A stretch of 64,000 nt of DNA from Thalassobellus sp050294475 (GTDB lineage: Bacteria; Bacteroidota; Bacteroidia; Flavobacteriales; Flavobacteriaceae), in contig JBNKOE010000005.1 in assembly GCA_050294475.1 (NCBI GenBank), positions 1 through 64,000 of the forward strand. Direction: 5' to 3'. The notes under the pieces were generated by a model. It made no database searches, was not told the origin of the DNA, and worked only from the letters and a program-made list of their open reading frames with translations. Shown one piece after another: positions 47,056 to 55,851 of the stretch; within the stretch, counting starts at the first letter, position 1; each line of letters starts with the position of its first letter. The position numbers were made by a program, and so were the translations under genes.

Positions 47056-47643
47056 ATGAAAAAATGGCTACCATTAATTATTATCATTGCTGTAATTCTT
47101 TTAATATTTAAATGGGGAATTGGAACAAACAATATGCTGGTTGAAAAAGAAGGTTTAGCAAAAGCACAATGGGCAAATGTTGAAAGTTCTTACCAAAGAA
47201 GAGCAGATTTAATACCTAACCTAGTAGCAACCGTAAAAGGCTATGCTGCACACGAAAAAGAAACCTTAGAAGGTGTAATTAAAGCACGTTCTGAAGCAAC
47301 AAAAACAACCATTAATGCTGGTGACTTAACACCAGAAAAGATGGCGCAATTTCAACAAGCTCAACAAGGTTTAAGTGGTGCTCTATCTAAATTATTAGTA
47401 ACTGTAGAAAGATACCCTGATTTAAAAGCAGATAAAAGTTTTTTAGAACTCCAATCGCAACTTGAAGGTACAGAAAACAGAATTAATGTAGAACGAAATC
47501 GTTTTAATCAAATTGCAGGAGAATACAATATCATTATTAAAAAAATACCAACCAACTTTATAGCAAGTATGAGAGGGTTTGAAGGCATGCCTTTATACAA
47601 ATCTGATTCAGGAAGTGAAAATGCTCCTAAAGTAGAATTCTAA
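47056..47643 (+). CDS. LemA family protein
   Basis: A 195-residue LemA protein. The N-terminal membrane helix (about residues 5-22) is followed by NMLVEKEGLAKAQWANVESSYQRRADLIPNLVATVKG (the central family motif) and a helical domain with LKADKSFLELQSQLEGTENRI and RNRFNQIAGEYN. It overlaps the TPM gene at its stop by one base. LemA and TPM proteins are usually co-encoded and form a membrane system of unclear function. Confidence 0.95.
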   Translation: MKKWLPLIIIIAVILLIFKWGIGTNNMLVEKEGLAKAQWANVESSYQRRADLIPNLVATVKGYAAHEKETLEGVIKARSEATKTTINAGDLTPEKMAQFQQAQQGLSGALSKLLVTVERYPDLKADKSFLELQSQLEGTENRINVERNRFNQIAGEYNIIIKKIPTNFIASMRGFEGMPLYKSDSGSENAPKVEF

Positions 47644-48080
47644 TGTCTAAAATCGAAGATTTTTTAACACCATTTGAAGAAGAAGAAATTATCGAAGCCA
47701 TAAGAATTGCTGAGCTTAATACTTCTGGTGAAATACGAGTACATCTCGAAAAAACATCGAATGGCGATGCCACAAATCGTGCTTTAGAATTATTTTACAC
47801 CTTAAAAATGGATAACACCAAACTTCAAAATGGTGTTTTAATTTATGTTGCTGTTGAAGATAAAACTTTTGTTATTTATGGAGACAAAGGCATAAACGAT
47901 GTTGTTTCAAACACATTTTGGGATAGCACTAAAGATATTATGCAATCGCATTTTAAACAAGGTAATTTTAAACAAGGCTTGGTTGAAGGTATTATAAAAT
48001 CTGGCGAACAATTGAAAAAATATTTCCCGTGGCAAGATGATGATATTAATGAACTATCTAACGAAATATCTAAAGGATAA
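47643..48080 (+). CDS. TPM domain protein (short, soluble)
   Basis: A 145-residue protein with one TPM_phosphatase domain: EIIEAIRIAELNTSGEIRVHL, LFYTLKMDNTKLQNGVLIYV, FVIYGDKGINDVV and HFKQGNFKQGLVEGI. No signal peptide or helix, so it is probably cytoplasmic, a common arrangement with the LemA partner. It overlaps the LemA stop and is followed by a second, exported TPM protein. Confidence 0.9.
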   Translation: MSKIEDFLTPFEEEEIIEAIRIAELNTSGEIRVHLEKTSNGDATNRALELFYTLKMDNTKLQNGVLIYVAVEDKTFVIYGDKGINDVVSNTFWDSTKDIMQSHFKQGNFKQGLVEGIIKSGEQLKKYFPWQDDDINELSNEISKG

Positions 48081-48090
48081 GATTTAAAGT

Positions 48091-48942
48091 ATGCAGTATT
48101 CAGTATCCAAATCCAATATTCAGTCTTACTTTAAAACAAAAAACACAATATTATTCTCATTTTTTGTTGCTTTTTTATCGTTTAGCTTTTCTTATGCACA
48201 ATTTGAAATTCCTGAAAAACCAGACTTTCAAACTAGTATTTATGATTATTCAAAATTACTTTCTACTTCGCAAAAAAATAACCTTGAACAAAAGTTAATA
48301 AAATATTCAGACACAACTTCCACTCAAATAGTTATAGCTATTATCAATTCAACCAATGGTGAAAACATCAACTTCTTAGGTGCTCAATGGGGGCAAAAAT
48401 GGGGTATTGGACAAAAAAAGGAGGATAACGGCATTTTAATTTTACTTGCTAAAAACGATAGAAGAATAGCTATAAACACTGGATATGGTATAGAATACCT
48501 TTTAACAGATGCCCTATCTAAACGTATTATTGAACGAGATATTATTCCCTATTTTAAACAAAACGATTATTATGGCGGATTAAATCGCGGTGCTGATGCT
48601 ATTTTTGAAGTACTGAACGGTGAATATCAAGGAACAAGAAAAACATCTTCTAATAACGGGGTTCCTGTTGGACTTATAGTCATTATTATTTTTATCATTA
48701 TTATCATTTCTATTTCTAAAAATAGACGAGGTGGTGGTAATAATAGAGGAAACAGATCTGGCGGTATAGATATTTTAGAAGCCATTATTTTAAGTAATAT
48801 GGGACGTGGTAATTACCACAAAGGTTCTTCTGGAGGCTTTGGAAGTAACTCAGGTGGTGGATGGTCATCTGGTGGTGGCGGTTTTGGCGGCGGCTTCGGA
48901 GGTGGCGGCTTCGGAGGTGGCGGTGCTTCTGGAGGTTGGTAA
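48091..48942 (+). CDS. TPM domain protein with Gly-rich C-terminus
   Basis: A 283-residue exported TPM protein. A signal peptide (about residues 16-37) precedes the TPM domain (about 48-175, with VIAIINSTNGENINFLGAQ, GILILLAKNDRRIAINTGYG, and YGGLNRGADAIFEVL). A membrane helix (about 190-207) is followed by a tail with Gly, Ser, Phe and Trp (GGGFGGGFGGGGFGGGG). It ends the LemA-TPM-TPM operon. The low-complexity tail is usual in this group. Confidence 0.92.
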   Translation: MQYSVSKSNIQSYFKTKNTILFSFFVAFLSFSFSYAQFEIPEKPDFQTSIYDYSKLLSTSQKNNLEQKLIKYSDTTSTQIVIAIINSTNGENINFLGAQWGQKWGIGQKKEDNGILILLAKNDRRIAINTGYGIEYLLTDALSKRIIERDIIPYFKQNDYYGGLNRGADAIFEVLNGEYQGTRKTSSNNGVPVGLIVIIIFIIIIISISKNRRGGGNNRGNRSGGIDILEAIILSNMGRGNYHKGSSGGFGSNSGGGWSSGGGGFGGGFGGGGFGGGGASGGW

Positions 48943-48970
48943 TACTAACTAGTAACAAAACGCTCTCTAA

Positions 48971-49120
48971 GTAATAATTTTTTATTCAAAGTGCTCTAAC
49001 AATTTCATTGAGTACTTTATAAAAAATAATGACTCTAATTCAGATTTAAGCAATTATGTTAATTTTAAGAATGAAAAAGAACCAACCACTATTAATTTAG
49101 GAATTGGAATTGAATTATAA
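48971..49120 (+). pseudogene. C-terminal remnant of a lost gene
   Basis: In the 334-bp gap after the TPM gene, a 49-codon open stretch ends at the stop 49118-49120. It has no start. It reads like the end of an exported or barrel protein (SNYVNFKNEKEP, then TTINLGIGIEL). It sits directly before the first attC-like spacer of the accessory region. I infer a truncated gene; the family is unknown. Confidence 0.4.
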
Positions 49121-49255
49121 CGTATGCTAACACAGTATCAAAAATCGCTAATTTTATCCTAAACCAATGTTAGTAGCTTTGCTTGCTTACGATTTTACTT
49201 CGAAAAATACTCGCACACAAACCCGCACTATTCTTATACAATCACGTTGCATGTA
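49119..49255. repeat. attC-like hairpin spacer, first of accessory array
   Basis: The 5' arm starts AACGTATGCTAACACAG (49119-49135) and the 3' arm is CGCACTATTCTTATAC (49224-49239) followed by ATCACGTTGCATG (49241-49253). They pair partially through GTAT-AA-AAT-GCG with bulges. Bases 49210-49239 match 20431-20461 with one substitution and one deletion, so the spacer is a true repeat element of the genome. Confidence 0.45.
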
Positions 49256-49276
49256 ATTTGAACAAATTAAATATAA

Positions 49277-50239
49277 ATGAAAAAATTAAATCTGATTTTA
49301 TTGGTGTTAATCCCAATATTAAGTTTCGGACAAACTGAAAAAGAAACTAACAAAAAGATTTCTGCTGAATTTGAAAAACACTTCAATTCAGATGAATATC
49401 AAAAGATTTTTGACTTGTTTTCGCCTGAAATGAAAAGTGCCTTACCAATTGAACAAACGACTGACTTTTTAAAAGGACTGAAAAGTCAGACAGGAAAAAT
49501 TAAAAAAAGGGAATTTATAAAATATGAGCAGACTTATGCCTCTTATAAGACAATCTTTGAACGAACTATTTTTGCAGTAAATATATCACTTGACAATAAT
49601 GCAGAAATCAATGGTCTTTTTGTAAAACCTTTTAAAGAAGATAATCTTCCCAAACTTGAAAGAAATAAAACGAAACTGGTTTTGCCGTTTAATAGTGAGT
49701 GGACAGTAATTTGGGGCGGAGACACTAAAGAATTAAACTATCACGTAGAAAGCGAAGCTCAAAAAAACGCATTCGATATTGTAATTACAGACAAAAACGG
49801 AAAAACCTTTAAAACAGACGGAAAAACAAACGAAGATTATTATGCTTTTGGAAAAGAATTTATTGCACCTTGTGATGCAGAAGTGGTTTTAGCGGTTGAC
49901 GGAATAAAAGACAACACACCTGGAGAATTAAATCCTATTTACATTCCAGGAAATACTGTAATTTTAAAAACAGAAAATGACGAATATTTATTCTTTGCTC
50001 ATTTCAAACAAAATTCGATTGTCGTAAAACAAGGACAAAAAATAAAACAAGGAGAATTATTAGGGCTTTGTGGAAATTCCGGAAATTCTTCAGAAGCTCA
50101 TTTACATTTCCACATTCAAAATGTGGAAGATATAAACAAAGCGACTGGAGTAAAATGTTATTTTGACGAAATAATTGTGAATGGAGAATTGAAAAAAGAC
50201 TATTCGCCAATAAAAGGAGAAGAAATTAAAAACAAATAA
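49277..50239 (+). CDS. DUF3887-M23 peptidase protein (accessory)
   Basis: A 320-residue exported protein. Signal peptide to about residue 18 (LVLIPILSFGQ). A DUF3887-like domain (about 20-120, with HFNSDEYQKIFDLFSPEM and FLKGLKSQTGKIKKREF) is followed by an M23 domain (about 155-300) with NAFDIVITDKNGK, EDYYAFGKEFIAPCDAEV and EAHLHFHIQN. This couples a small ligand-binding domain to a LytM-type peptidase, in the style of secreted peptidases found in mobile Bacteroidetes cassettes. It lies alone between attC-like spacers. Confidence 0.82.
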   Translation: MKKLNLILLVLIPILSFGQTEKETNKKISAEFEKHFNSDEYQKIFDLFSPEMKSALPIEQTTDFLKGLKSQTGKIKKREFIKYEQTYASYKTIFERTIFAVNISLDNNAEINGLFVKPFKEDNLPKLERNKTKLVLPFNSEWTVIWGGDTKELNYHVESEAQKNAFDIVITDKNGKTFKTDGKTNEDYYAFGKEFIAPCDAEVVLAVDGIKDNTPGELNPIYIPGNTVILKTENDEYLFFAHFKQNSIVVKQGQKIKQGELLGLCGNSGNSSEAHLHFHIQNVEDINKATGVKCYFDEIIVNGELKKDYSPIKGEEIKNK

Positions 50240-50247
50240 AAACTACT

Positions 50248-50380
50248 GGCAGCAATGGTTATAAGTAATTGCCTGTTCTCGCCTACTTCTAAAAATACTC
50301 GCAGATTTTTAGCTTAGGTGTGTACTTGCAGAGTTAAGTGCTAGACTACGCAACTACTCATAGCCAAACCATTGGCGTTA
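50248..50380. repeat. attC-like hairpin spacer
   Basis: GGTTATAAGTAATTGC (50257-50272) pairs with GCAACTACTCATAGCC (50350-50365). Outward, GGCAGCAAT (50248-50256) pairs with ATTGGC (50371-50376) with bulged bases. The 3' end TTGGCGTTA (50372-50380) is the reverse complement of TAACGCCAA (51516-51524), found just past the next gene. Thirteen bases at 50291-50303 (AAAAATACTCGCA) recur at 49203-49215. Confidence 0.5.
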
Positions 50381-50417
50381 ATTTTGGAAACAAACTGCAA
50401 AATTGAAAACACATAAG

Positions 50418-51518
50418 ATGAAATATTCATTACTAATAATTATCTTGATTAATACAATATTGAGCTATAGTCAAGAGATAACCATAGAAAAAATAAAATT
50501 AACTGAAACAGTTGATAATCGTTATGTTTCTGAAATCCCTAAAGTAAAAGACTTAACCAATAATAAAAATCCTATTGTAGAGAAAATTAATTCTCAGATT
50601 CTTGATCGTTTTATGATTAATAGCTTTAATCAAAATGAATTAGAAGAATTTAGATGGTACGAAGTTGAATGTTCATTTGAGATAAAAGAGAATATTCTTT
50701 ATATATCATTTGCAGGAGAGTACTATGGAGCATATCCAAATTATGTTGAAGATGAATTTTATTTTGATTTAAAAAATGGGGAGCCTCTAAAATTATCCAT
50801 TATTCCTTTTCAAGCGTTATTCACATTATCTGGATATCTAGATTTTCTTAACAAATATTGGCTTAAAGGAGTTAAAAAGAAATTTATAGCTGCTATCGAG
50901 TGTGCGGAATTTGAGCCTTACTGTAGTTACTATGACATTTATAATTACAGTGTAAAAGATAATAAATTCTCGATTTCGCTATCAAATGACTGTTATCCTC
51001 ACGTAGCTCAGGCATGTTCTCCTTATTATGAAATATCTGTAGAACTTGATACTCTTAAACAATACATAAATGAACTTGGAAAATATATCCTTTTAGAAAG
51101 CAATTATTTATCAGAAACTCCAATTGAAAAGTTTTTAGAAAATGAGAAATTGAAGAAAGAAACAGAAAACAATTTATTCATCTTTGGGAAGATTGACGAT
51201 AAATATCCTTTTAGTATGGCAATAAATATAGATAATCAAGGAGTAATATCTGGTTACTATTATTATGATTTAAAACTTCAAAAACTGGTATTGAAAGGAC
51301 AAAAAAAAGATAATACTATGCTATTAACCGAGACAATTAACAATAAACAAACTGGATTCTTCGAGCTAAATATTAGCAATACATACAACTCGGAAAGTTT
51401 CTTTTTATATGACTCTAACGGAAATGATAAATACTTGATTGGAAAATGGCTGAATTCTGATAAAACGAAGATTCTTGACATTAAATTTTCAGAAGTAAAA
51501 ACAAATGATAAAAACTAA
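50418..51518 (+). CDS. exported protein, unknown function (accessory)
   Basis: A 366-residue exported protein. Signal peptide to about residue 19 (IILINTILSYSQE). The N-terminal half (about 45-240) looks like a DUF3298/DUF4163-like region with alternating beta strands and Cys (AAIECAEFEPYCSYYDIYN, HVAQACSPYYEI). The C-terminal half (about 270-360) has another repeat of beta strands. Start at the ATG 50418, because the longer frame begins with TTG. I cannot name a function. It is bounded by inverted TTGGCGTTA/TAACGCCAA copies. Confidence 0.6.
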   Translation: MKYSLLIIILINTILSYSQEITIEKIKLTETVDNRYVSEIPKVKDLTNNKNPIVEKINSQILDRFMINSFNQNELEEFRWYEVECSFEIKENILYISFAGEYYGAYPNYVEDEFYFDLKNGEPLKLSIIPFQALFTLSGYLDFLNKYWLKGVKKKFIAAIECAEFEPYCSYYDIYNYSVKDNKFSISLSNDCYPHVAQACSPYYEISVELDTLKQYINELGKYILLESNYLSETPIEKFLENEKLKKETENNLFIFGKIDDKYPFSMAINIDNQGVISGYYYYDLKLQKLVLKGQKKDNTMLLTETINNKQTGFFELNISNTYNSESFFLYDSNGNDKYLIGKWLNSDKTKILDIKFSEVKTNDKN

Positions 51519-51640
51519 CGCCAACACTTAGATGTAGTGCATTCGGGTTCTAGCGGCTTGCGAGCGTTTGTAGCTCGTAAAAAAAGTAGATATAAACTGA
51601 TTCGCTAAAAAATTAGATTTACTATAACCCTTAAGACTAT
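51516..51640. repeat. possible attC-like spacer, incomplete
   Basis: It opens with TAACGCCAA (51516-51524), the inverted copy of the 3' end of the previous spacer, overlapping the stop codon. A short GAGC/GCTC stem lies inside, but no matching 3' arm or GTTRRRY box is visible. Listed because of position and the shared end only. Confidence 0.25.
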
Positions 51641-51646
51641 ATAGAA

Positions 51647-52228
51647 ATGCAAAATGAAATTAAATTAACAACAAAAAAGATTAAAACGGCACAAAAAATA
51701 GGTAATGTCTTTTTTGCCATTATACTTATTTTAAATGTCTGGATTATGATTAAACCTTTAATCGTTAATTTTGATCTAAGGGATATTGGGGTGTTTAAGC
51801 TTCTTAGAAATAATGAGACATATGTAGTACTTGGTGCATTTGTAATATTACTTGGCGTTCGGTTTTTAGTTATTAATTTTCTTGCTATATCAGGAGCTAA
51901 AATTATAGGAGATAATATAATTATACAAAAACAATTCAAGCCTGATAAGGCTTACTTGTTTAATCAGATAGTTTCTATTAATTCTATTGGGTATAGAAAT
52001 GTGCGATTTTTTAAATTATCGATACAAGACAACAATAAAATTAATGAGTGTTTAATATTTAGCACATATTGTTTGCCAGAATTTGAAAATAAAAATGTAG
52101 AACAGGTTTTGATTAGTTTACAAAAAACAGATAGCAGAAATAAAAATAGTAGTATTGAATTACTCAAAAACATAGACATAATAAACATATTTTTAGAATT
52201 CAAAAAGAGGTTTTCTTTTAGAAAATGA
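51647..52228 (+). CDS. two-helix membrane protein (accessory)
   Basis: A 193-residue protein with two predicted membrane helices (about residues 16-39, GNVFFAIILILNVWIMIK; about 57-78, VVLGAFVILLGVRFLVINFL) and a C-terminal cytoplasmic part with beta strands (AKIIGDNIIIQKQFKPDKAY and IVSINSIGYRNVRFFKLSIQ), reminiscent of PH-like bacterial domains. No family is recognised. It is one of the single-gene units in the 49-54 kb accessory region. Confidence 0.55.
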   Translation: MQNEIKLTTKKIKTAQKIGNVFFAIILILNVWIMIKPLIVNFDLRDIGVFKLLRNNETYVVLGAFVILLGVRFLVINFLAISGAKIIGDNIIIQKQFKPDKAYLFNQIVSINSIGYRNVRFFKLSIQDNNKINECLIFSTYCLPEFENKNVEQVLISLQKTDSRNKNSSIELLKNIDIINIFLEFKKRFSFRK

Positions 52229-52313
52229 TTTAAACCCGAATAATTTGTATGTAAGATGTTTACAATTAAGAAATATTGAAAACATATAAGTCTTTCATTT
52301 CAACATATCGGAA

Positions 52314-52452
52314 TAACAACAAATCGCTAAGTGCTCATAAATAATATGGCAGCCAGTGGTTTGCGAAGGACTGTTCTTTTGATTATGTTTGATTCAAATT
52401 TGGATAGAAGTTTGGTAAAGTGCCAAACTATTCATAGCACAAAACGTTAGGC
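52314..52452. repeat. attC-like hairpin spacer
   Basis: GTGCTCATAAATAATATGGC (52331-52350) pairs with GCCAAACTATTCATAGCAC (52422-52440) with a bulge and a few mismatches. Its 3' end has GTTAGGC (52446-52452), a match to the integron core-site pattern GTTRRRY. The short block AAACTATTCATA is close to AACTATTCTTATA in the spacers at 20.4 and 49.2 kb. The next gene follows after 36 bp. Confidence 0.5.
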
Positions 52453-52488
52453 TCCATGCTAAGAGTCGTACACATTGATTAAAAATAT

Positions 52489-53529
52489 ATGAATTACCAA
52501 AATTATTTACTCACATACCTTGTCTTTATCCTTTTTTGTGGATGTAATTCTAATAGTTCTCAAAATCGAATTAATAATAAGACAAAAGAAATTGAATTAA
52601 TTAAATCTGTAAAAAAAGATACTATTTCATCTGCAATATTGGATAAAGAAAAAATTTCTTCTACAAAAAACACAAAGATTCAAGACTTACTTGATAAAGT
52701 AGAATTATTGCAAGTTCCTTTAACTTATTCTTTTGAAGACACTTTCAATATTAATGCAATAAAAGAAACAAAGCCTTTATCTGATGAGGTTTTGGATTTA
52801 CTGAGTGTTGAAAAAATTCACAATGGAGAATATGATTTTAGGGGAAGGCTTTGGTTGTCATTTCAGCTTAATTTGTCAAAGAATTTTAAAACCTTGGTTT
52901 TTTCTATCGAAGATGGTGGTTCGGGCGAGAGTGTACTTGTTAATTATTCAAATGATTTTAAATTTATTGATTATAGAAGTATTGCTTATGAAGATTATGC
53001 AGAAGGATGGTTCTCGTCTAATTCATTGATTGAAAAAAATAGAATGTTTTTATATAAGGATAGCTATACAGATTATCCTGCGGAATACGATACAATATGT
53101 TTGGTTATAGATGAATATGGAGGAATAGATACCTTACCTGTTGAAAAAACAACCAAAATAGATAATGCAACAGTAGATGACACATACAATAATGTTCATG
53201 AATCAATTAGGGCGTATAAAAAATTAGAAAATATATTAGTAACAGAGAAGTTTCTAATACGGATAGACAGATTAAACGATAAAAGTTATCGTTATGCTTC
53301 ATGGTCGAAAAATCAAAAAGTATCAGAGAAACCAGATTTGGTATTGTTAAAAGGTGAATATTTAAGAGAAGGAACTGGTGGTAATTATAGTTATGAATTT
53401 AGTAATGGTAACTATCTTTATCGGTGTTCATTTCAGCCGTTAAGAGAAAGTCAGGCTCCTCCTGCAGTTTTAAGAGTGTACAAAGACGATGAAGAAATTT
53501 TATATCAACCTGCAGAAATAATAAAATAA
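52489..53529 (+). CDS. lipoprotein, unknown function (accessory)
   Basis: A 346-residue lipoprotein with lipobox ILFCGCNSN (Cys about residue 20). A Lys/Ser-rich linker leads to a folded part with PLTYSFEDTFNINAIKE (about residue 84) and repeated aromatic beta strands (GGSGESVLVNYSNDFKFIDY, FLIRIDRLNDKSYRYASWS, NYSYEFSNGNYLYRCSFQP). I do not recognise a family, though similar proteins occur as single-gene accessory units. It directly follows the spacer with the GTTAGGC end. Confidence 0.55.
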   Translation: MNYQNYLLTYLVFILFCGCNSNSSQNRINNKTKEIELIKSVKKDTISSAILDKEKISSTKNTKIQDLLDKVELLQVPLTYSFEDTFNINAIKETKPLSDEVLDLLSVEKIHNGEYDFRGRLWLSFQLNLSKNFKTLVFSIEDGGSGESVLVNYSNDFKFIDYRSIAYEDYAEGWFSSNSLIEKNRMFLYKDSYTDYPAEYDTICLVIDEYGGIDTLPVEKTTKIDNATVDDTYNNVHESIRAYKKLENILVTEKFLIRIDRLNDKSYRYASWSKNQKVSEKPDLVLLKGEYLREGTGGNYSYEFSNGNYLYRCSFQPLRESQAPPAVLRVYKDDEEILYQPAEIIK

Positions 53530-53547
53530 TGCACGAGATTACAACAC

Positions 53548-53658
53548 TTTATAAATTTAATTACGGGTATACTTAAATTGGCGGCTTTGTCCATTTACTG
53601 TTCCTTTTGTTTATCTGAACAAAGAAACGCTTCAAAATTCGCAACGTCAATTTATAAA
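53548..53658. repeat. weak attC-like spacer hairpin
   Basis: TTTATAAATTTAATTACG (53548-53565) pairs partly with CGCAACGTCAATTTATAAA (53640-53658). The pairing is mostly AT and could be chance, but its place between two single-gene units matches the other spacers. Confidence 0.25.
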
Positions 53659-53705
53659 TAATCGTTATGTTTCATATCAAAACGACACTGCAATCATATA
53701 ACATT

Positions 53706-54289
53706 ATGATAAAATTTAGATTATATACTTTACTAATTTTCATATTAATCCTACAAAATGGATTTGATCAAGGTTCATTGAAAAAATCATTTCAAGACAA
53801 AAACTCATTTAAAATAGCTAAGACAAGGCTGAATGATTTTGGATTAAAGTTTAAAACTCAGGAATCAGAATCTCAATTTAAGATAATCTTTAAAGAGAAT
53901 TCAAAAGTTGATTCTGTAAAGATGTGGAAAAGAATTTAAAACTTGCTTTCACAAAAACTGACCATCCATTAGACGCCGATTTGCATTTAGCTTTTTCAGT
54001 TGCACAAAAAAGAAAAGACACAAAACGGGCTGAACAAATTGCAATCCGATTAGCAAAAGGAGGAGTTCCTTTAAGATACTTTAGATATTATAAAAAATCT
54101 GATTGGTATGTCAACTTTGTGAAGGATTTTGAAAACTACTCAAATTTTTACAACGAAAATTTCTACCCTGAATTAAGAGATAAATTTAATTCATTAATAG
54201 AAAGAAATATTGAAATTGTTGAGAATGTTTTTGACACTCTATATGAAATTCCGAATAAAGGATTAAGATTAAAAAACAAGCTATTTTAA
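53706..54289 (+). pseudogene. frameshifted exported protein gene (accessory)
   Basis: The first frame starts MIKFRLYTLLIFILILQNG (signal-like) and ends KVDSVKMWKRI at a stop (53937-53939). The next frame continues VEKNLKLAFTKTDHPLDADL and AEQIAIRLAKGGVPLRYF, then YYKKSDWYVNFVKDF. Adding one G near 53920 joins them as VDSVKDVEKNLKLAF in one ~195-residue protein. The C-terminal part resembles a small flavobacterial family I cannot name. I infer a single-base deletion or a sequencing error. Confidence 0.65.
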
Positions 54290-54374
54290 GCTAATTTTAA
54301 AACAAAGTTTTCATCGTATGGTCTTCCTAATTTTACAATAACAAAGGTCTGTTTTATAAAAACTTAAAATTATT

Positions 54375-55685
54375 TTACTTCTTACGCATATAAACACTAA
54401 TAGGAACTCCTTTAAAATTGAAATGCTCACGTAGTTTATTTTCTAAGAAACGTTTATATGGTTCTTTTACATACTGTGGTAAATTACAGAAAAAAGCAAA
54501 CTGTGGTTGCGGTGTTGGCAACTGCATGATATATTTAATCTTCACATATTTTGCTTTATATGCAGGCGGTGGATAACTTTCTATTATTGGCAAAAAGATT
54601 TCGTTAAGCTTACTCGTTTTAATTTTCTTAGAACGGTTTTGGTATACCTCAACAGCTGTTTCAATAGCTTTATAAATTCGTTGTTTAGACAATGCCGAAA
54701 TAAATACAACTGGCACATCTGTAAAAGGTTCCATTTGTTTTTTAATAGCTTTTTCGTATTCTTTAACAGATTTATGGTCTTTTTCTACTAAATCCCATTT
54801 ATTTACTAAAACAACAATCCCTTTTCTGTTACGTTCTGCCAACCAAAAAATGTTTTGTACTTGTCCGTCAAAACCACGAGTAGCATCTAACACTATCAAA
54901 CAAACATCACTATGTTCAATAGCTCGTACACTTCGCATAACCGAATAGAACTCTAAATCTTCTTTTACTTTAGATTTTCTACGAATACCTGCAGTATCAA
55001 CTAAATTAAATTCAAACCCAAAACGATTATATTTTGTATCAATAGAATCACGTGTTGTTCCTGCTATATTGGTAACAATGTATCTATCTTCACCAATTAA
55101 AGCATTTATAAAAGATGATTTACCTGCATTAGGGCGACCTACAACAGCAAAACGTGGTAAAACTTCAACTTCTTCTTCCTGTTCTTCATTTTCTGGTAAT
55201 GCTTCAACAAGCGCATCTAACAATTCTCCTGTACCACTACCATTAATACTTGCAATGGTATAATATTCACCCAATCCTAAAGAGTAAAACTCTACAGCAT
55301 CTTCGGCTCTTTTAGCATTATCTACTTTATTTACAACAAGAAATACAGGTTTACTTACTTTTCTAAGTAATTTAGCAACATCCTCGTCCATACCTGTTAC
55401 GCCAGACTCTACATCTACCATAAAAATAATAGCATCGGCTTCATCAATAGCTAATTCTACTTGCTTATCTATTTCAGCTTCAAAAACATCATCACTTCCT
55501 AACACATAACCACCTGTATCTATAAGTGAAAATTCTTTACCGTTCCAATCACTTTTACCATAATGACGGTCTCTAGTAACTCCACTAACAGCATCAACAA
55601 TGGCTTCTCTTCGTTGAATTAAACGATTAAAAAACGTTGATTTCCCTACATTTGGTCTTCCTACAATAGCTACTATATTACTCAT
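54375..55685 (-). CDS. der: ribosome biogenesis GTPase Der
   Basis: A 436-residue protein with two tandem Era-like G domains and a KH-like C-terminus. G domain 1: GRPNVGKSTFFNRL (G1), DTGGYVLGS (G3), NKVD (G4). G domain 2: GRPNAGKSSFINALIGEDRY, DTAGIRRKSKVKED, NKWD. The C-terminal part ends with LREHFNFKGVPISVYMRKK. It matures the large ribosomal subunit. The adjacent plus-strand gene and era lie close but on separate units. Confidence 0.98.
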   Translation of the reverse strand: MSNIVAIVGRPNVGKSTFFNRLIQRREAIVDAVSGVTRDRHYGKSDWNGKEFSLIDTGGYVLGSDDVFEAEIDKQVELAIDEADAIIFMVDVESGVTGMDEDVAKLLRKVSKPVFLVVNKVDNAKRAEDAVEFYSLGLGEYYTIASINGSGTGELLDALVEALPENEEQEEEVEVLPRFAVVGRPNAGKSSFINALIGEDRYIVTNIAGTTRDSIDTKYNRFGFEFNLVDTAGIRRKSKVKEDLEFYSVMRSVRAIEHSDVCLIVLDATRGFDGQVQNIFWLAERNRKGIVVLVNKWDLVEKDHKSVKEYEKAIKKQMEPFTDVPVVFISALSKQRIYKAIETAVEVYQNRSKKIKTSKLNEIFLPIIESYPPPAYKAKYVKIKYIMQLPTPQPQFAFFCNLPQYVKEPYKRFLENKLREHFNFKGVPISVYMRKK

Positions 55686-55851
55686 ACTCTAATTTATCTA
55701 ACAGCTTAAAACTGATTAATTTATATTTCTATTTGAAATATTTTGCAAAAATAGAAAATATAAGCGACGAATACCTGTTTTTTAGTAAAGATTGAAGTGC
55801 TTTTGGTTTTAAATAAAAAATAGTACTTTACAATACCAATTAAACACCTAA

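Noticed and set aside
48830..48940. Gly-rich tail as a repeat expansion or assembly error
   Set aside because: TPM-domain proteins of this group often end in Gly/Ser/Phe-rich tails, and the frame is intact to the stop.
48943..54374. CRISPR array
   Set aside because: The repeated spacers are 100-250 bp, imperfect and separated by genes; there are no short direct repeats and no cas genes.
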